Origin: JAEXOD01 sp963663265
GTDB lineage: Bacteria > Bacteroidota > Ignavibacteria > Ignavibacteriales > Melioribacteraceae
Direction: 5' to 3'
DNA length: 64,000 nt
Assembly: GCA_963663265.2 (NCBI GenBank)
Contig: CAXXXM010000002.1
Coordinates: forward strand, 1,798,001-1,862,000
Shown: one piece after another, positions 28,268 through 37,319 of the stretch
Numbering within the stretch: the first letter of the stretch is position 1
How the letters are laid out: each line of letters starts with the position of its first letter
Notes under the pieces: model-generated
Database searches by the model: none
Told to the model about the DNA's origin: nothing
What the model saw: the letters and a program-made list of their open reading frames with translations, nothing else
Made by a program: the position numbers and the translations under genes

Positions 28268-29535
28268 TGTTAACTAAAAATGTAATTGCCATAATAAAAC
28301 GCGAATTGATGGATAAGCTTTATTCAAAATCGTTTGTGTTTATGACTTTGTTAATTCCTGCCATTATGTTTCTTTCAATTGGTCTACAAACTTTATTTAT
28401 GAATATTGATGGAGATGACGGTACTCAAATTACAGTTGTATCCGAAACAGAGTTGTTGAATGGAAAAATAAAAGAGCAGTTTGAAGAACTTCCTTTTATA
28501 AAAAGTAAATATTATAAAGTTGATTATTTAGTTAAAAGTAGTGGGGACTTTGAAAAATATCTAACAGAAAACAAACAAAAATTAGTTAATAATAGTAAAA
28601 AAAGTATAGTATTTGTGCCCGAAAGTGTTTTAACTAACAAAGAAGTTAAGTTTTATTCTAATAATCCAATTAATAATCCTTTGTTCTCAAAATTAAGAGA
28701 TCCTTTAAATAAAGTTTTTGTGGATTTGTATTTTGCCGGAAAAGAACTTTCTGATGAAGAAATAAAATATGCAAGAACGGGCGTAGATTTTAATGGCTTT
28801 AGAATAACAAAAGATGAAAAAGTTGAAGAAGAAGGGGTTGGTAATTTAGTAGTTTCGTTTTTATTTACTTTCCTTTTGTATATGAGTCTTTTAATTTTGG
28901 GACAATTAATGATGCGTTCTGTTGTTGAAGAAAAAAATAACAGAATAGTTGAAATTATTTTATCATCTGTAAGCAGTAAAGATTTAATGATTGGTAAAAT
29001 ATTGGGCTCTACAATAACAGGCGTTGCTCAAATGGCAATATGGTTATCTCCGGTTATTGTGTTGATTTCAACAACATGGTTTGCGTTGCCAAAAGAATTC
29101 ACTCTCAGCTTAAATGGTTTGCAGGTGTTCTACTATTTATTAAATTATTTTATGGGTCTGTTAACTTATTTAAGTTTATTTGCAACAATAGGTGCAATTT
29201 TTGATAACGACCAAGATGCTCAAAGTGGAATTTGGCCTATTACGTTACTAATTATGATTCCATTTTTTATAGCATTATCATTAACTAACAATCCTGATAA
29301 CCAATTAGCATTAATTGCATCAATTGTGCCTTTCTCATCAATTATTGTAATGCCGGCACGTTTTACGTTAATTGATGTTCCGTTGTGGCAGTTTTTGTTA
29401 TCCATTGCACTTGATATAGCGGTATTGTTTGTTATTTTCCCATTAGCCGGAAAAATTTATAAAATAGGAATTTTGTTAACAGGCAAAAAACCAACTTGGA
29501 AAGAAGTATTCCAATGGTTAAAAACAAGTAATTAA
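28267..29535 (+). CDS. ABC-2 type permease (NatB-like)
   Basis: A 422-residue permease with the ABC-2/NatB layout: one N-terminal membrane segment (about 20-40), a large extracytoplasmic domain of ~140 residues, then five or so membrane segments from about residue 190. The coupling motif VVEEKNNRIVEIILSSVSSKDLMIGKILG is diagnostic for the family. It pairs with the ATPase immediately upstream. A terminator follows 8 bp past the stop, closing the operon. Confidence 0.92.
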   Translation: MLTKNVIAIIKRELMDKLYSKSFVFMTLLIPAIMFLSIGLQTLFMNIDGDDGTQITVVSETELLNGKIKEQFEELPFIKSKYYKVDYLVKSSGDFEKYLTENKQKLVNNSKKSIVFVPESVLTNKEVKFYSNNPINNPLFSKLRDPLNKVFVDLYFAGKELSDEEIKYARTGVDFNGFRITKDEKVEEEGVGNLVVSFLFTFLLYMSLLILGQLMMRSVVEEKNNRIVEIILSSVSSKDLMIGKILGSTITGVAQMAIWLSPVIVLISTTWFALPKEFTLSLNGLQVFYYLLNYFMGLLTYLSLFATIGAIFDNDQDAQSGIWPITLLIMIPFFIALSLTNNPDNQLALIASIVPFSSIIVMPARFTLIDVPLWQFLLSIALDIAVLFVIFPLAGKIYKIGILLTGKKPTWKEVFQWLKTSN

Positions 29536-29542
29536 AAGTATT

Positions 29543-29578
29543 ACGGAAAGCTTAATTTGATTAAGTTTTCCGTTTTTT
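29543..29578 (+). terminator. Rho-independent terminator after ABC operon
   Basis: Stem ACGGAAAGCTTAA / TTAAGTTTTCCGT with a short TTGA loop (one mismatch) and a TTTTTAT tail. Confidence 0.88.
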
Positions 29579-29630
29579 ATTTAAAAGTGTCTAAAACGTT
29601 ACAAAAACGATAATTACAAACACTCATTTA

Positions 29631-29662
29631 TTTGACTTAAAATAAAAAATCAATTATATTTG
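29631..29662 (+). promoter_or_regulatory. Bacteroidota-type promoter of rpsT
   Basis: TTTG at 29631-29634 and TATATTTG at 29655-29662, matching the -33 TTG / -7 TAnnTTTG pattern of the Bacteroidota housekeeping sigma factor with 20 bp between boxes, and ending 33 bp before the rpsT ATG. Assignment is by pattern only. Confidence 0.65.
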
Positions 29663-29695
29663 TAAACTTTGTATATAAAAATTTAGGAACCTAAA

Positions 29696-29962
29696 ATGGC
29701 TCAACACAAGTCAGCAGAAAAACGTGCGAGAACAAGTGAAAGAAAACGTGCAAGAAATAAAGCGGCTTTTTCAAAGTTAAAAACTTTAAGCAAAAACGTA
29801 TATTCAAATGAAGGAAAAGCTGATTTAGAAGGTAAATTAAAAGAAGCTGTTTCTGCATTAGATAAAATGGTTACCAAAGGTAGAATGCATCGCAATACGG
29901 CTGCAAGAAAAAAATCTGCTTTAACAAGATACGTTAATACAGTTTTAGCTGAAAAAAAGTAA
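29696..29962 (+). CDS. rpsT: 30S ribosomal protein S20 (bS20)
   Basis: An 88-residue, highly basic all-helical protein starting MAQHKSAEKRARTSERKRARNKA, then KGRMHRNTAARKKSALTRYVN near the C-terminus; both are family signatures of bS20, which binds 16S rRNA early in 30S assembly. Length is normal. Single-gene unit between the ABC operon terminator and a repeat island, with its own promoter upstream. TTTAGGAACC before the ATG gives a weak ribosome site. Confidence 0.97.
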   Translation: MAQHKSAEKRARTSERKRARNKAAFSKLKTLSKNVYSNEGKADLEGKLKEAVSALDKMVTKGRMHRNTAARKKSALTRYVNTVLAEKK

Positions 29963-30460
29963 TATAAAATTATTTAGCTTCCTTTCTAAATAACACTAAA
30001 ATTTAAATTACCTTGAAGATTTTTCCAAAAGTTAAATCGACAGGGTAATTAACGTTTAAACCGAGGGTATAAAGCGGAAAAGAAAGTGACGAGAAACGAG
30101 TGACAAGTGACGAAAAGCAGTGAATAGTCGTAATGCGTGATGCGTAAAAGAACGTGACGAGTAACGAAAAACAGTTAATAGTGAACAGCTAATAGTGAAT
30201 AGTCGAGCGTGAAGAGGGTGTGGCAAAAGTGGGGAAATAAATACATGGGCATCCTTGGGCGTAAAGTGACTACCCAGAAAGAAAAACCCTCTCGAGTTTT
30301 GTGACAATTTTGTGTCGTACCTACGGCACTTTTTGTGTTTCGGTTGTAAATAATACTATTGATGTTTCATCCCTAAAGGGATTTATGTTTAATCAATTCA
30401 AAAATATCTGTTTTACTAATTATTCTAATAAATTAACTATTCAAAATTTAGAGTTTTTCT

Positions 30461-31354
30461 GGGCGGTTATGGTCGAGTTTGTTAAAACTCAACAAACCCA
30501 GTCTCGGGCGTCATCGGTCGTACCGTGACGCAAAGTTTTATTAATATTACAGTAAAGCTCAGGAATTATTCATCAATTTTGCACCATCTACAAAACGAGT
30601 GACAAGAAGAGTGAAACTCGATGAGGAAACATCAATATTTCTGGATAAACAAATGAAAGTAATTTTGACTTTGGAAAAGTCAAACATCGTTAACATGTGA
30701 AAAGAAAAGAAGTTAGCACTTCAGAGAAGTGCCATAAGTTATTCATAAAATGAAAAGTTAAAGTATAGCTAAGTGCGACTTCCCTGAAGTCGAACTACTA
30801 TTTGAACTATGCAGTTAACGACGTGTGATTGCTCCGCAATCATAACGAATTTAAAAATGTATCGTTGTTTTGGGCGGTTATGGTCGAGTTTGTTAAAACT
30901 CAACAAACCCGATCTCGGGCGTCATCGGTTGTACCGTGACGCAAAGTTTTATTAATATTACAGTAAAGCTCAGGAATTATTCATCAATTTTGCACCATCT
31001 ACAAAACGAGTGACAAGAAGAGTGAAGCTCGATGAGGAAACATCAATATTTCTGGATAAACAAATGAAAGTAATTTTGACTTTGGAAAAGTCAAACATCG
31101 TTAACATGTGAAAAGAAAAGAAGTTAGCACTTCAGAGAAGTGCCATAAGTTATTCATTAAATGAAAAGCTAAAGTAGAGCTAAGTGCGACTTCCCTGAAG
31201 TCGAACTACTATTTGAATTATGCAGGTTAACGACATGTGATTGCTCCGCAATCATAATGCTTTTAAAAACGTATCGTTCTTCTGGTTGGTTTGGTCGAGT
31301 TTGTTAAAACTCAACAAACCCGATCTCGGGCGTCATCGGTCGTACCGTGACGCA
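30461..31354 (+). repeat. Tandem repeat, 411-bp unit, about 2.2 copies
   Basis: The marker GGTCGAGTTTGTTAAAACTC starts at 30471, 30882 and 31293, exactly 411 bp apart. Each full unit contains CTCGGGCGTCATCGG, the hairpin GTCGTACCGTGAC, then hairpins GACTTTGGAAAAGTC, GCACTTCAGAGAAGTGC, CGACTTCCCTGAAGTCG and GATTGCTCCGCAATC. The first two units differ by scattered substitutions; the third is truncated after about 60 bp. No coding frame runs through it. Confidence 0.9.
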
Positions 31355-31374
31355 AAAAATATATATATAATATT

Positions 31375-31462
31375 CGGTCATGGTCTTACCATGACCGGAT
31401 GAATTTACTGTAAAAACACCAGCATTTTTGATAAAAGCTTGTGTCACGGTTCGGACCGTGAC
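31375..31462 (+). repeat. Interspersed hairpin repeat (partner inverted at 53916-54002)
   Basis: Hairpin CGGTCATGGTCTTACCATGACCG, spacer TTTACTGTAAAAACACC, then GTCACGGTTCGGACCGTGAC. The same string with a few changes occurs on the other strand at 53916-54002. Confidence 0.82.
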
Positions 31463-31898
31463 ACCCCAGAACTGGTGTTCCGAGTTTTGCAACATCCATG
31501 TTTCTCGTCACCGATTTCAAGTTTTAAGGTTTAATCCCAAAAATCATTTTAATCCTTCAAAATCACTGTTCAGACAATGTGTTAATATATATTCTGAAAA
31601 AAACTTCTAATATCTATCCTCTAATTTCTATCTTCTATTTTCTACCCTCTAATCTCTGTTTTCTGTCATCTGTTTTCTAATTTGTGATGTGGGGCATGTT
31701 AAATCGGTGATGTAGATCAACACTCGTTTTGTTTTTGCTTGACCAATAATTATCTTGAGTACAAGATAAATTATTATTAAAACGAAAAAAACAAGACTAT
31801 TTCATTAAGAAAAATATAGAAATAAAAAGTTGTTTGAGGAAGTTTGCCGTAGCTTGCAATAGGGGGCTGCGGTTTTTAATTTTAAAGTGGTTTAAAAT

Positions 31899-31922
31899 AA
31901 AAAAACCCCTTGGAAAGGGGTT
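31899..31922 (-). terminator. Rho-independent terminator of rpsU (minus direction)
   Basis: On the minus strand: AACCCCTTTCCAAGGGGTT followed by TTTTTT; starts 14 bp past the rpsU stop. Confidence 0.92.
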
Positions 31923-31936
31923 CTAGTAAAAATCTA

Positions 31937-32134
31937 CTATCGTTCACGCATCTGGGTGCCTTTAGAAGCTCTTCTTTTAGCTTTAATACGTTCCATGCGT
32001 TTTTCAACTGAAGGTTTTACAAAGAAATTTCTTTTTTTGTATTCTTTTAAGATTCCAGATCTTTCGTATTTTTTCTTGAACCTTTTTAAAGCTCTATCAA
32101 TTGATTCGTTTTCTTGAACGACTATTCCTACCAA
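31937..32134 (-). CDS. rpsU: 30S ribosomal protein S21 (bS21), likely TTG start
   Basis: A 65-residue basic protein with the bS21 pattern VGIVVQENESIDRALKRFKKKYERSGILKEYKKR. It helps mRNA recruitment at the 30S platform near the anti-Shine-Dalgarno. No ATG is available. Starting at the TTG at 32134 gives M-VGIVVQENES, which matches the family N-terminus, and leaves AGGCAGG at a normal distance; the GTG at 32143 would lie inside that ribosome site. A strong terminator follows. The ECF sigma gene lies 91 bp upstream on the same strand. Confidence 0.93.
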   Translation of the reverse strand: MVGIVVQENESIDRALKRFKKKYERSGILKEYKKRNFFVKPSVEKRMERIKAKRRASKGTQMRER

Positions 32135-32225
32135 GTATATCACCTGCCTTTAAAGTTAAAAATATTCGTCTTTTATTATAAGCATTTTTTATTAAAATTT
32201 CAAGAGGGGAAACGAGTGGGAAAGT

Positions 32226-32816
32226 TTATTTTGCTACATAACCTCTGTTTTTTGCATATTCATATAATTGAGAATACAACATTTTGCGTGCTCTATGCAA
32301 TCTTGAACGAACAGTTCCAACCGGACAGTCAACAAAGTCCGCAATTTCTTCGTATGTAAATCCTTCTATATCATTTAAAATTATAACAGTTCTAAAATCT
32401 TCGGGTAATTTGTTAATTGCAATTGATACTTCATCATCAAGTAATTGACTGAAAGCATCTTCTTCCCAATGTTTATATTTTACATCGGATTCGCGTATGA
32501 TTTCGTAAAAATTTTGAACATCTTCGTAATCAACTCTATTTGGCTCTTTGCTAATTTTTCTAAATTCATTTATGTATGAGTTTTTCAAAATTCTAAATAG
32601 CCATGCTTTGCAGTTTGTTCCTTGTTCAAATTTATCAAAAAATCTAAATGCTTTTAAAAAGGTTTCTTGTACTAAATCATTAGCATCATCAGAATCACCG
32701 GTCATTTGAACGGCAAAATTATATAACGAGTTTAAGTGAGGTAAAGCTTCTCGCTCAAAATCAATATATTTTTGACGTTCATCAAGACTAATATTTACGG
32801 TTGAGTCTGTACGCAT
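32226..32816 (-). CDS. ECF-family RNA polymerase sigma factor
   Basis: A 196-residue group IV sigma factor: region 2 (YNFAVQMTGDSDDANDLVQETFLKAFRFFDKFEQGTNCKAWLFRILKN, about 30-85) and region 4 (AINKLPEDFRTVIILNDIEGFTYEEIADFVDCPVGTVRSRLHRARKML, about 132-182) with a normal helix-turn-helix. The sequence resembles the SigR/RpoE-like group. It lies 14 bp downstream of the M14 peptidase gene. No anti-sigma gene is adjacent, which is unusual for many ECF groups; regulation may be by a separate factor or by level. Confidence 0.92.
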   Translation of the reverse strand: MRTDSTVNISLDERQKYIDFEREALPHLNSLYNFAVQMTGDSDDANDLVQETFLKAFRFFDKFEQGTNCKAWLFRILKNSYINEFRKISKEPNRVDYEDVQNFYEIIRESDVKYKHWEEDAFSQLLDDEVSIAINKLPEDFRTVIILNDIEGFTYEEIADFVDCPVGTVRSRLHRARKMLYSQLYEYAKNRGYVAK

Positions 32817-32830
32817 ATAATTTTTAGTTA

Positions 32831-34291
32831 TTAAAAAATCATTCCATTTTTAATTTTATTAACTTTAGTTTTAACATCAAACATAAAACCATTTACAAAA
32901 ACATATCTTAAAGCCGAATTATCGAATATAAGAAAGTTTGCCAAGTTTCCCAAATTAACATCGCCTGTTAACGAAAAATTAGAAGAAACGATATTAATCG
33001 GATATTTTGAATATTTCAAATTTTTTGGAATATCTTTAACCTTAACATAAATATAACCATTTGATAAAAGATTGTTAAATTTTAACTTTCCAACCTGTTC
33101 AATGGTTTCAAATTCTTCAGGGTAAATCAAGCCATGTTTTACTTCCATGCTATCAAAACAATAATCGTCATTTCCAAAAAATGTGGATAAATCGCCGGCT
33201 TCGGTAATAGCTCCTCTATAAAAAACATTTCCTTCTTTTGTTGATGATTCTGCTTGGTTGATTCCAAAATCCATTACAACAGTTGAATCTTGAATTTTAT
33301 TCTTAATATTTCTTATTACAATATCATAAAGATAATTATCGTTTTCGGGAATATCAAAATAATCATCAATCGAAAAATTAACATAATGTTCGGAAGCCAT
33401 TGAGTACAAACCGGTTAAAATTGCAATAAAATTCATTTTTCTAACAAATTGTTTTTCCGTATCATCTTTCCAGCCGCCGGACTCAATTAAGATAGAACTT
33501 GTACCCCATTTAACAAAGTTATCGCCAAATGCTCGTGGTTCAAACTCATCATCGTATCTACCGATATGTCCGGGCATAAAAGCGGTCATCTTGCTATTCA
33601 TATCGGCAATTACTTTCATCCCTCTTTCACGAATATCGTTAATATCTTTATCTTTGTTAAATGCAGGAAGTAAAAAAGAGATGGTTGCTGTTTTAAATGT
33701 TTTCCCGGCTGTATAAAGCGAGCCTTGATCGTGTAAATTAAATCCAAACATCGGTTTAAGTTTGTTTTGCAAACGTTTAAGAATGCGAGATTCTCGGTTT
33801 TGCAATCTTAGGGCATCTCTATTCATGTCAATTTTAAGAGCAGTTCTACGTGAATAACGTTCTGCTCCGTCTGGATTAAGCATTGGTATGAAATACATCT
33901 TCAAATTTTGGAGCAAATATTTTTTTAAAGGAACAAATTGGGTTGTATCTGCAAAAAAGTTAAATAAATCGAATAATGCCATAGTTGCTGTTGGTTCGTC
34001 ACCATGCATTTGAGACCAAGCAAAAACAGTAGTATTGCCGCTGCCAATGCTTAGCATGTTAATTTCGCGTCCTTCAAAGGATTTGCCGACTTTTTCAACC
34101 TTGAAAAGCCCATCTTTTTTTATTGTTTTAATTAAAGGAAGAATTTCGGAATGCTTAAAGCGTTTTTCTTTAAGCGAGTTTTCCTTAAAATTATCATAAA
34201 AATTATACAAATCGTTAGCTGAAAAAATCTGTGCAAACATGTTTCCCGCCAATAAACACATCAAAACAAAAAAACTTGATTTTTTAGACAT
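32831..34291 (-). CDS. M14-family zinc carboxypeptidase, exported
   Basis: A 486-residue protein with a signal peptide (to MFAQ). The M14 fold covers about residues 45-320: SFEGREINMLSIGSG, zinc motif QMHGDEPTATMAL (HxxE), YFIPMLNPDGAERYSRRTALKIDMNRD with substrate-binding Asn/Arg, the third zinc His in FNLHDQGSLY, and the catalytic Glu in SSILIESGGWKDD. A C-terminal beta-rich part of ~160 residues follows. It would hydrolyse C-terminal residues of peptides in the periplasm or outside. It heads the minus-strand operon with the sigma factor. Confidence 0.9.
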   Translation of the reverse strand: MSKKSSFFVLMCLLAGNMFAQIFSANDLYNFYDNFKENSLKEKRFKHSEILPLIKTIKKDGLFKVEKVGKSFEGREINMLSIGSGNTTVFAWSQMHGDEPTATMALFDLFNFFADTTQFVPLKKYLLQNLKMYFIPMLNPDGAERYSRRTALKIDMNRDALRLQNRESRILKRLQNKLKPMFGFNLHDQGSLYTAGKTFKTATISFLLPAFNKDKDINDIRERGMKVIADMNSKMTAFMPGHIGRYDDEFEPRAFGDNFVKWGTSSILIESGGWKDDTEKQFVRKMNFIAILTGLYSMASEHYVNFSIDDYFDIPENDNYLYDIVIRNIKNKIQDSTVVMDFGINQAESSTKEGNVFYRGAITEAGDLSTFFGNDDYCFDSMEVKHGLIYPEEFETIEQVGKLKFNNLLSNGYIYVKVKDIPKNLKYSKYPINIVSSNFSLTGDVNLGNLANFLIFDNSALRYVFVNGFMFDVKTKVNKIKNGMIF

Positions 34292-34353
34292 AATTAAGGT
34301 ATTTTTAGTTGAACAATTATAATTATAAATATAATAATAATTTTGGTAAAATC

Positions 34354-34887
34354 ATGTCAACCAATACATTAATTTTAGGGTCTAAAATACCAGCTTTTAC
34401 TCTTAAAGGGATTGATGAGAAAGAGTACTCCAATCAATCATTTACAAAAAAAGGTTTAATTGTAATATTTAGCTGCAATCATTGTCCCTATGTACAGGCA
34501 TATGAACAAAGAATTATTAATTTACAGAAAAAGTATGAAAATGATATTCAGTTTTTGGCTATCAACTCAAACGATGCTGTTAAATATCCTGACGATTCAT
34601 TTGAAGAAATGAAAATTAGAGCCAAAAAAATTGGATTTAACTTCCCATATCTGCATGATGAAACACAAGAAGTTGCAAAGCTTTTTGATGCAACACATAC
34701 ACCGGAAATTTTCTTCTTTAATGATAAAAGAGAATTAATATTTCATGGTAAAATTGATGATTATTGGCAGGATGAAAAGTTAGCAAAAGCTAAATATCTT
34801 GAAAATGCTATAATAGAATTTTTAAATGGAGAAGAAATTTCTGTTCCTGAAACCTTTACAATTGGCTGTACAATAAAATGGAAATAA
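34354..34887 (+). CDS. Thioredoxin-fold redoxin (AhpC/TSA-like)
   Basis: About 177 residues from the ATG at 34354; the frame is open from an ATG at 34309 but those extra residues (MNNYNYKYNNNFGKI) are low-complexity and unlikely. Signature IVIFSCNHCPYVQAYEQRI has a CxxC pair (CNHC) in the thioredoxin-fold position, followed by the cis-Pro segment ATHTPEIFFF and GKIDDYW. This matches the 'thioredoxin family / redoxin' group with the CNHCPYV motif, probably a thiol-disulfide reductase or peroxidase. No signal peptide, so cytoplasmic. Single gene, divergent from the M14 operon. Confidence 0.88.
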   Translation: MSTNTLILGSKIPAFTLKGIDEKEYSNQSFTKKGLIVIFSCNHCPYVQAYEQRIINLQKKYENDIQFLAINSNDAVKYPDDSFEEMKIRAKKIGFNFPYLHDETQEVAKLFDATHTPEIFFFNDKRELIFHGKIDDYWQDEKLAKAKYLENAIIEFLNGEEISVPETFTIGCTIKWK

Positions 34888-34888
34888 A

Positions 34889-35617
34889 CTAAAAATCCAT
34901 TTCAAACATATCTTCAAATTTTTGAATTAATGCTAATGGTTCGGGAGATATAGCAAAGCAATAAAGCGGATATAAAGAATAAAAAATTTTAACGGATTCG
35001 GATAATAGCTCGGCTGAATAAAGATTTAATTGTTCAGGAGTTATTATTTTTTGTAAAATTAAATATTTGTGTTTTACCAAAAAATCGTAATGTTTTTTGA
35101 AGTTAAATTTTTCATCAACAACATCGGGCTCTTTATTCATTTCGTATAAAGCGTAGTTATTGTTTATTTTGTATCGTTTACATACATCTTCAATTTCTTT
35201 GGCGTATTTTTGAATATTTTCTTTAAAAAACAATTCTTTATCTTTTGAACCATTAATAAATAGACCTATTTGGCATTCGTTAGGGTCAAAATAAAGAAAA
35301 AACTCGCTATCCATTTTAAATTTTCCAAAATGGATTAATAAATAATTTCTATACGGTTCACCTTTAGCAAACCGCATATCTTTGTTTAATCTCATTATTG
35401 TAGTATTAAACTTTGGTTCAGTTCTAATAGCCGGATTTAATACATTAAAAAAATTACCCATTTCATTTATGTATGCTTTTGCCGGAGTAATTAACAAATC
35501 GGTATAACGTTGTTTGTTTTCGTTAAACCAAAGAACGTTGTTGTTATTACCCAAATCCTTTAAGTATGTAAACAATTCTTTATCAAAGCCTGTAAAAGGG
35601 GGAATTACATTTTTCAA
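34889..35617 (-). CDS. DUF2461 family protein
   Basis: A 242-residue cytoplasmic protein matching DUF2461/TIGR02453: FTGFDKELFTYLKDLGNNNNVLWFNENKQRY at the start, TTIMRLNKDMRFAKGEPYRNYLLIHF (R-x-x-D-x-R-F-x-K), YFDPNECQIGLFI, and VVDEKFNFKKHYDFL. The family is widespread, biochemical role unknown. Its ATG overlaps the stop of the outer-membrane barrel gene upstream by four bases, so they are co-translated. Convergent with the redoxin gene, one base apart. Confidence 0.88.
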   Translation of the reverse strand: MKNVIPPFTGFDKELFTYLKDLGNNNNVLWFNENKQRYTDLLITPAKAYINEMGNFFNVLNPAIRTEPKFNTTIMRLNKDMRFAKGEPYRNYLLIHFGKFKMDSEFFLYFDPNECQIGLFINGSKDKELFFKENIQKYAKEIEDVCKRYKINNNYALYEMNKEPDVVDEKFNFKKHYDFLVKHKYLILQKIITPEQLNLYSAELLSESVKIFYSLYPLYCFAISPEPLALIQKFEDMFEMDF

Positions 35618-36258
35618 AACATCGATCCTATACTTAAAGTTATATAAAAAGCACCTAAATCTTTTCTAAAATTGCCCTGAAGGTTTTCAACTCCTTCGTC
35701 AAACAGGTGAGAATAATAATATCTGATATTAAGTCCAACCAAGTTTTTTTTGTTGAGTCCAAAATTAGCACCAAAGCCAATATATCCGCCAATAGCATAT
35801 TTAATTTTTGCTTTTCCAAAAGAAGTAAAAAATTCTAAATCGTATGGAGTAGTTAACACAAAATTAGGTCCAATTCCGGCAGTAACAAAAGGGCGTAAGT
35901 TTTCAACTAAATCATTTTCAAATAATCTATATTGAATACCAAAATTAACCGGCAAAGCAAAAACCCTTTTAACTTTTCCAACCGTATAGGTTTGACCGGT
36001 ATAATAATCGTAATATTCAACTTCTCTTTCATCTTTCGATTCGGAAATTGAAAAATCAACAAAGCCGGTAACTACATTGGTAAAGTTATATCTATAAAAA
36101 GAGCCTAAACCAAATCCACCTTCGCTGAACATAATATCAGCACCCCAACTGTTATTGGGAAAATTTTCTAAAGGTTTTTCGGGGGCTAATTTGCCTATTT
36201 TCTGTCCATAACTTATAATTAAAGGGAAAAGTAATAGCAGAATAAAAAACTTTTTCAT
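35614..36258 (-). CDS. Outer membrane beta-barrel protein (small, OmpA/OmpX-type)
   Basis: A 214-residue exported protein: signal peptide MKKFFILLLLFPLIISYGQ, then alternating amphipathic strands (GGFGLGSFYRYNFTNVVTGFVDFSIS, VNFGIQYRLFENDL, LRPFVTAGIGPNFVL, YAIGGYIGFGANFGL, VGLNIRYYYSHLF) and the end FYITLSIGSMF with a terminal Phe, a standard barrel-insertion signal. About eight strands are expected. A good GAGGAAGACA ribosome site precedes the ATG. Specific role unknown. Confidence 0.85.
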   Translation of the reverse strand: MKKFFILLLLFPLIISYGQKIGKLAPEKPLENFPNNSWGADIMFSEGGFGLGSFYRYNFTNVVTGFVDFSISESKDEREVEYYDYYTGQTYTVGKVKRVFALPVNFGIQYRLFENDLVENLRPFVTAGIGPNFVLTTPYDLEFFTSFGKAKIKYAIGGYIGFGANFGLNKKNLVGLNIRYYYSHLFDEGVENLQGNFRKDLGAFYITLSIGSMF

Positions 36259-36450
36259 TGTCTTCCTCTTTTTTTAGCAAAAAAGAAACTATTTTTATAC
36301 ATATTTACTTAAATAATATATGTGAAGATATAAAAAGAAATTTTAAAAAGCATGATAATAAATGATGTATTCTTTTTAATAAATCATATATTAATTGACG
36401 TAAATTTATTATAATTAACAATTTAGGTTAAAATAAGTTTCAAATTAAAA

Positions 36451-37302
36451 ATGAATGAAGCAGAAATTATTACAAAAAAAAATGTTGAATTAAGCCAAAC
36501 TCAAGAAAAACTAATTATTAGCGGATGGGGAGCAGAATCTTTTAATAATACGGTTGTAGAGTCGATAGTTTATATGTCGGATGGCTTAAAAGTAAAAGGT
36601 TATGTTGCTTATCCGGTTAAATCAGGAAAGTATCCCTCAATAGTATGGTGCAGAGGCGGAATAGGTGATTCGGGGGCAATAGATGAATTTAACGCAAGGG
36701 GAATGTTTGGTAAATTGGCAAGTTGGGGATATGTTGTTTTTGCTCCACAATATCGTGGAAATTCCAATAGTGAAGGTATAGATGAATTTGGCGGAAGTGA
36801 TGTTAATGATATAACAAATATAATGGAAATAGCCAAAAGCTACCCACAAGCCGATACAGATATTTGGGGAATAGAAGGCTGGAGCAGAGGTGGTTTAATG
36901 ACTTATTTAATGCTTACAAAATCGGATAAATTTAAAGCTGCTATAATATTAGGAGGAATTTCAAATGTACGCAACGCAGTTAACACTCCATTATTATTCA
37001 AACGCATACAAGAATTAAGTGATAACTCGTTTGGGTTAGATGATTTTAATTCGTTGATTAATAAACGGTCTGTTATTAATTTTGTACAAAAACTTAATAA
37101 AGAAACTCCAATGTTAATTATTCATGGCAATAAAGATGATAGAGTTTTAGTTAAAGATCCTATTGAACTTTCAACAAAATTGTTAGAAAATGAGAATATC
37201 TTTAGACTTGTATTGCTTGAAGGTGGTGACCATTTTCTAAAAACACACAGAAATGAAGTAGATGAAATGCGAAAAAAATGGTATAAAAAATATTTAGGTT
37301 AA
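36451..37302 (+). CDS. Alpha/beta hydrolase (S9 prolyl oligopeptidase-like)
   Basis: A 283-residue hydrolase without signal peptide. Catalytic motifs of the S9/acyl-peptidase-like group: oxyanion region YPSIVWCRGGIGDSG, nucleophile elbow GIEGWSRGGLMTYL (GxSxGG), Asp in IIHGNKDDRVLVKD and His in EGGDHFL. The N-terminal beta-propeller of true S9 peptidases is missing, so it may be an esterase or a small peptidase. It is followed 17 bp later by the EVE gene and then the photolyase, probably one operon. Confidence 0.88.
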   Translation: MNEAEIITKKNVELSQTQEKLIISGWGAESFNNTVVESIVYMSDGLKVKGYVAYPVKSGKYPSIVWCRGGIGDSGAIDEFNARGMFGKLASWGYVVFAPQYRGNSNSEGIDEFGGSDVNDITNIMEIAKSYPQADTDIWGIEGWSRGGLMTYLMLTKSDKFKAAIILGGISNVRNAVNTPLLFKRIQELSDNSFGLDDFNSLINKRSVINFVQKLNKETPMLIIHGNKDDRVLVKDPIELSTKLLENENIFRLVLLEGGDHFLKTHRNEVDEMRKKWYKKYLG

Positions 37303-37319
37303 ATAAATAGAGGTGAAAT

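Larger units (their letters stand above)
29963..31936. repeat. 1.97-kb gene-free repeat island
   Basis: No gene supported. It holds GTGACGAGTGACAAGTGACG-type word arrays (30085-30205), a hairpin CCCTAAAGGG (30370-30379), 2.2 copies of a 411-bp tandem repeat (30461-31354), an interspersed ~88-bp unit (31375-31462) that recurs inverted at 53916-54002, and a pyrimidine word array (CTAATATCTATCCTCTAATTTC..., 31605-31682). Short open frames here are fragments of repeats. The last ~200 bp before the rpsU terminator (31690-31895) show no repeats and no gene. Confidence 0.8.

Noticed and set aside
30056..30528. Two open frames (75-83 codons) in the 30-kb island
   Set aside because: They run through GTGACG word arrays and hairpin repeats; translations are repeat-derived (Ser/Leu/Arg/His rich).
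30461..31354. CRISPR array considered for the 411-bp repeats
   Set aside because: Units are directly tandem, 411 bp long, without 20-50-bp spacers, and no cas genes are in the window.
34309..34353. Upstream ATG of the redoxin gene
   Set aside because: Adds MNNYNYKYNNNFGKI, low-complexity residues not expected in the family; the ATG at 34354 fits the fold.
35750..36849. Several 61-75-codon frames opposite the barrel and hydrolase genes
   Set aside because: Shadows of well-supported genes on the other strand.
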